64,000 nucleotides of DNA, taken from contig OY762280.1 in assembly GCA_963665525.1 (NCBI GenBank), forward strand, positions 558,001 to 622,000. The letters are read 5' to 3'. This stretch comes from UBA12077 sp963665525 (GTDB taxonomy: Bacteria > Bacteroidota > Bacteroidia > Bacteroidales > UBA12077). The notes under the pieces were generated by a model. It saw only the letters and a list, made by a program, of their open reading frames with translations. It ran no database searches and was not told the origin of the DNA. Of this stretch, positions 61,076 through 64,000 are shown piece by piece. Position 1 is the first letter of the stretch. Every line of letters begins with the position of its first letter. A program made the translations under genes and the position numbers.

Positions 61076-61444
61076 TCAATTAAGAAGTATTTTATTTACA
61101 ATATTTAAAACTTTATTGACATCAATAGGTTTATGAATTAGATCTTCTGCTCCTGCAGCAATTGCTTTATCTCTGACTTTATCATCATTTTTTGCTGTAA
61201 TAAATACAACAGGGATTTCTTTGGTGTCAGGTTTACTTTTGATCTCTCTTAAAACAGTAAAACCATCTATTTCAGGCATCATAATGTCTAATAGAATTAA
61301 TGAAGGTTTTTTCGTTTGTATAAACTCAAAAGCTTCTTTGCCACTAAAAGCTATTGATGCATTGATCCCTTCGCTTTCAAGAATACTTTGTAGAAGAATA
61401 TTATTTGTGTTTGAATCATCTACAATGAGGACCGGATTTTCCAT
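61076..61444 (-). CDS. Single-domain response regulator (receiver)
   Basis: 122-residue receiver alone. Acid pocket LIVDDS (6-11), phospho-acceptor Asp53 in LILLDIMMPEIDG, Thr in FITAKNDD (about 83-90) and Lys in DLIHKPIDVN (about 105). CheY/DivK-like. It lies 6 bases before the SpoIIE gene and 153 bases after siaC on the same strand; a minus-strand -7 box (CAAATCTA on +, 61495-61502) may give it its own start. A relay between an unknown kinase and the phosphatase is plausible. Confidence 0.92.
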   Translation of the reverse strand: MENPVLIVDDSNTNNILLQSILESEGINASIAFSGKEAFEFIQTKKPSLILLDIMMPEIDGFTVLREIKSKPDTKEIPVVFITAKNDDKVRDKAIAAGAEDLIHKPIDVNKVLNIVNKILLN

Positions 61445-61597
61445 ATAGTTCAGTCAGTTTTATCTTAAATTAGATTATTATTTTAATGATATATCAAATC
61501 TACATTTACTGTTATAGTTAGTAAAATAACCAGTTTTTCATAAGCAAGCTATTAAAAGGTAGAAATTGTTGTACCTAAAAGAAGGCTAAAGAATTAA

Positions 61598-61966
61598 TTA
61601 AAGTTCTTCGTACTCAATGTATTTGAAAGGTATTCCAATGATAGATTCAAAATATTGACCTGACTCTAAAACATCTAAATCTCCTTCTTCATAGAACCAA
61701 TTAACCAGAATGTTATTGTTATTCGGATTATTTTCTAAAAGCCTTAACATTTCCAAAATGAACTTGGAAGAGCTTGTATTAAAATATTCCAGTTTTATAT
61801 CAACACGTATTTCATTTGCAGTAAAATCACCAGTCCAATCAAGAAGTGGTTTGAAAAATTTAGCAGCATCTTCAGGAATAGAACGTCCTTCAATTTTTAA
61901 TATTCCATTTGCACTTAATGAAACGGAGGGAGTCTTTTCTGTTTCCTTTATTATTAAATCTTTCAT
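61598..61966 (-). CDS. SiaC family regulatory phosphoprotein (DUF1987)
   Basis: 122 residues of the SiaC/DUF1987 family. It shows TPSVSLSANGILKIEGRSIPEDAAKFF (12-38) and LEYFNTSSSKFILEML (59-74). In P. aeruginosa SiaC the phospho-Thr lies in this NTSSSK block, so Thr64 is the likely site. SiaC is phosphorylated by SiaB, dephosphorylated by PP2C SiaA, and its free form activates diguanylate cyclase SiaD. Here a SpoIIE phosphatase with receiver is downstream but no SiaB or GGDEF gene is present in the window. The output partner is therefore unknown. Confidence 0.85.
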   Translation of the reverse strand: MKDLIIKETEKTPSVSLSANGILKIEGRSIPEDAAKFFKPLLDWTGDFTANEIRVDIKLEYFNTSSSKFILEMLRLLENNPNNNNILVNWFYEEGDLDVLESGQYFESIIGIPFKYIEYEEL

Positions 61967-62179
61967 ATTTTATTATCCTAATCTAAAATTTAACCCAATT
62001 TAAAAAAATTCTTGCAATAAAAGCAAAAATCAATACTAATTTACAACTTATTTATCTAATAAATGCAAAAAGATTGATCGAATCATAAAAATTGTACATA
62101 ATAATATCAATTTTGTAAAGCAATAAAAACAAAATAATAATACTTTTGTTCCCGTTTTACAGAGAAATTGAATTAAATA

Positions 62180-63214
62180 ATGAAAAAGTCATTTATCAAA
62201 AAATATATCATTCTACCTGTTATTCTATTGGGAATTGGTGCTTTTATAGTTGGAAGTAGTATTTATCAAAAAATATATGGCCCGAATGTAAGCTGCAATT
62301 CTTATTTATTTATTTCAACAGGATCTGATTTTGAAACAGTGATAAAAACTATTGAAAAGGATAGTGTTCTTAAAAGTGTAAAGTCATTTAAATGGTTGGC
62401 TGAAAAGAAGAACTACCCAAGTCATGTTTATCCTGGAAGATATAAACTGGATAGTTTGATGAATAATAATGATTTAATTGACAAACTTCGTTCAGGACAT
62501 CAAGATCCTGTTAAAGTAATTTTTAATAGTATTCGAACAAGAGAACAGTTAGCAGGTAAAATTTCAAAGCAAATAGAAGCAGATTCGTTGTCTTTAATTA
62601 CCTTATTTAATAATGATTCGCTTATTGTAGATTATGGGTTTAAACCAGAGACTTTTACGAGCATATTTATTCCAAATACTTATGAGTTCTGGTGGAATAC
62701 TTCAGCAAATAAGTTTGTAAAAAGAATGTATAGTGAATATAAACGATTTTGGACTGAAGATAGAAAGGAAAAAGCATCAAAATTGAACTTGTCGCCGGAA
62801 GAAGTTACAACTTTAGCTTCTATTGTTGATGAGGAAACTTTATTTAATGATGAGATGCCAAGAGTAGCAGGAGTATATATTAACCGTTTGCGAAAAAGAA
62901 TGCACTTACAGGCCGATCCAACTTTGAAATTTGCTTTAGGAGATTTTACCATTAAGAGGGTGCTTAATGTTCACAAGCAGATTGATTCTCCATATAATAC
63001 ATATAAAAGATACGGATTACCTCCTGGACCTATTTCTATTCCTTCAAGGGCTGCTATTGATGCTGTTTTAAATTTTGAACAACACAGTTATTTGTATTTC
63101 TGTGCCAAACCTGATTTTTCAGGATATCATAATTTTGCCAAGAGCCTTTCGCAGCATAATATTAATGCCCGCAATTATCAGCGAGCATTAAATAAAGAGC
63201 GTATTTGGAGATAA
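62180..63214 (+). CDS. mltG: Endolytic murein transglycosylase MltG
   Basis: Inner-membrane lytic transglycosylase (YceG family) that cleaves nascent glycan strands. One N-terminal helix (about 9-29), a LysM-like YceG region, then the catalytic block TLASIVDEETLFNDEMPRVAGVYINRLRKRMHLQADPTLKFA with catalytic Glu219 (aligned to E. coli Glu218; the Asp at 217 takes the place of Glu216 there). C-terminal GLPPGPISIPSRAAIDAVLN completes the signature. At 344 residues the length is normal. The upstream ATG spacing and a TACTTTTG box (62141-62148) fit the start. Confidence 0.93.
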   Translation: MKKSFIKKYIILPVILLGIGAFIVGSSIYQKIYGPNVSCNSYLFISTGSDFETVIKTIEKDSVLKSVKSFKWLAEKKNYPSHVYPGRYKLDSLMNNNDLIDKLRSGHQDPVKVIFNSIRTREQLAGKISKQIEADSLSLITLFNNDSLIVDYGFKPETFTSIFIPNTYEFWWNTSANKFVKRMYSEYKRFWTEDRKEKASKLNLSPEEVTTLASIVDEETLFNDEMPRVAGVYINRLRKRMHLQADPTLKFALGDFTIKRVLNVHKQIDSPYNTYKRYGLPPGPISIPSRAAIDAVLNFEQHSYLYFCAKPDFSGYHNFAKSLSQHNINARNYQRALNKERIWR

Positions 63215-63223
63215 TAATAGCGT

Positions 63224-64000
63224 TTATTTTTTCTGTGGATTAATGATAGTCCATTTCTCAGATAGTTCAAATATTACTGGAAATGTAAATGATACATTAA
63301 CGGCATGGCTTCGCTGTTTGCCTGATTCCCACCTTGGAGAGCTATATACAATTCGTAAAGCTTCTTGATCTAAAGCAGGATGAATTCCCCGAACAACCTT
63401 AGCATCTTTTATATAACCATCTTTATTAACCGTAAACTGAACAAATATACGTCCTTCAATTTTTTGATCTATAGCTACTTGTGGGTATTTTAATTCGTTT
63501 TGGATAAAAGTTTTAAATTCATCTGCATTTTTACCATTAAATTTTGGCATTTCTTCGACTATAAAGAAGATTTCTTCTGCTTCTACTTTCGGGTCTGTAT
63601 CTTTACCCTCAAAGAAATCTTTTTCTTTTTGTGACATCCCTTTTGATGTTATTATTACAACCTCTTCTTCAAGATCACTTTTTGATAACTTTTCTACAAA
63701 AGATAAAAGAACAACAGTGCTTGCTTTCTTATTCGATTTATTTCGAATAAGAATATAATATTTTGCTGTTTCTTTAATAGTATATTCCATACTCATAGAA
63801 CCATCTTTGATAGAAATTTCATTAAAAGCATTTAGTAAATCTTTATTCTCTTTATTCTGAGCTTCGGATTTTAGTAATTCGAAATAAAACTGTCCTTTGT
63901 TTTCCTGATATACAGATATAGCATATTTTGTTTTTTTAGATAAAACAACCGGAATTAAATCTTCACTCTCAGGTTCTAATTCTACCACAAAATCTTTCAA
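63224..64000 (-). CDS. TonB C-terminal domain protein (5' partial)
   Basis: The frame is open to the window edge (the first codon here is TTG), so the N-terminus is missing. The visible C-terminal part is an energy-transducer TonB domain: MPKFNGKNADEFKTFIQNELKYPQVAIDQKIEGRIFVQFTVNKDGYIKDAKVVRGIHPALDQEALRI (in part) with the usual YPxxA and VxFxVxxDGxIxD pattern. The upstream part is strand-like and carries a Lys/Ser-rich LLSFVEKLSKSDLEEEVV region; it is not the Pro-rich spacer of classic TonB. The role may be envelope scaffolding rather than iron uptake. The mltG gene is convergent, 9 bases away. Confidence 0.85.
   Translation of the reverse strand: MKDFVVELEPESEDLIPVVLSKKTKYAISVYQENKGQFYFELLKSEAQNKENKDLLNAFNEISIKDGSMSMEYTIKETAKYYILIRNKSNKKASTVVLLSFVEKLSKSDLEEEVVIITSKGMSQKEKDFFEGKDTDPKVEAEEIFFIVEEMPKFNGKNADEFKTFIQNELKYPQVAIDQKIEGRIFVQFTVNKDGYIKDAKVVRGIHPALDQEALRIVYSSPRWESGKQRSHAVNVSFTFPVIFELSEKWTIINPQKK

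Noticed and set aside
1..64000. CRISPR array, prophage, toxin-antitoxin pair or restriction system
   Set aside because: No spaced direct repeats, phage structural genes, integrase or paired small toxin genes were seen; the GxxExxY gene is the only nuclease-like accessory gene.

Overview
The window is AT-rich (about one third G+C by eye) and reads as the chromosome of a member of the Bacteroidota. It is most likely a Bacteroidales or Marinilabiliales-type bacterium with some anaerobic or fermentative metabolism; the phylum is well supported and the order is an inference. Support comes from gldF/gldG gliding genes, DUF3078 and PagL-type outer-membrane barrels, a GIN-domain lipoprotein, futalosine-route menaquinone genes (mqnA, an mqnP-like UbiA) and tryptophanase. 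Promoters also follow the Bacteroidota form (TTTG, about 19 bases, TAnnTTTG), seen at near-consensus quality before HU, surE, an outer-membrane barrel gene and a non-coding locus. No prophage, CRISPR array, IS transposase, rRNA or secretion cluster is present; most of the window is housekeeping DNA.

Layout. 1-2.5 kb: a sigma-54 response regulator (5' cut by the window edge) and its histidine kinase, followed by a small structured RNA with a strong terminator. 2.7-7.5 kb: pmbA/tldD (TldD carries a Tat lipoprotein signal), a small secreted protein and a D-threonine aldolase-like enzyme. 7.5-12.8 kb: a second candidate RNA, then the leftward run yicC-gmk-nadD-CNNM transporter-secreted protein. 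12.8-13.8 kb: one kilobase without a convincing gene, holding what looks like a roughly 600-nt structured RNA with a perfect promoter, a closing stem, a cUUCGg hairpin and a terminator. 13.8-16.8 kb: MATE exporter and tnaA with a structured leader that encodes a possible 30-residue peptide. 16.9-22.2 kb: DUF3078 barrel, LpxL-like acyltransferase, exported WD40 protein. 21.3-25.2 kb: pheT-macrodomain-UbiA operon. 25.4-29.4 kb: miscellaneous leftward genes (epimerase, quinone reductase, LRR, esterase, Crp regulator).

29.6-40.3 kb: surE, lpxB, PagL-like deacylase with a GIN lipoprotein, then a GxxExxY gene with its palindromic repeat, gldF-gldG-DUF4340 (a second repeat copy lies inside the run), dnaN and a DnaQ-type exonuclease. 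40.27-40.40 kb is a MITE-like element. 40.4-44.8 kb: FAH hydrolase, HD phosphohydrolase, mqnA-nfeD-GNAT. 45-48.4 kb: purB, MsbA-like ABC exporter, tRNA-Ser. 48.6-53.2 kb: HU, TrmH methyltransferase, LytTR regulator, class III aminotransferase, and a membrane-anchored pseudo-receiver. 53.4-59.6 kb: htpG, barrel, HAD/CAT-like pair, class I aminotransferase. 59.6-62 kb: a leftward SiaC-receiver-SpoIIE/receiver partner-switching module. 62.2-64 kb: mltG and a TonB-like protein cut by the window edge.

Working together: LpxB, the LpxL-like acyltransferase and the PagL-like deacylase all act on lipid A; mqnA and the UbiA enzyme belong to the same menaquinone route although they lie 22 kb apart; nadD, gmk and yicC form a common housekeeping block. 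The best candidates for undescribed biology are the 600-nt RNA, the tnaA leader, the two small terminator-ended RNAs, the GxxExxY/repeat pair, the SiaC module without its usual kinase and the tail-anchored pseudo-receiver.
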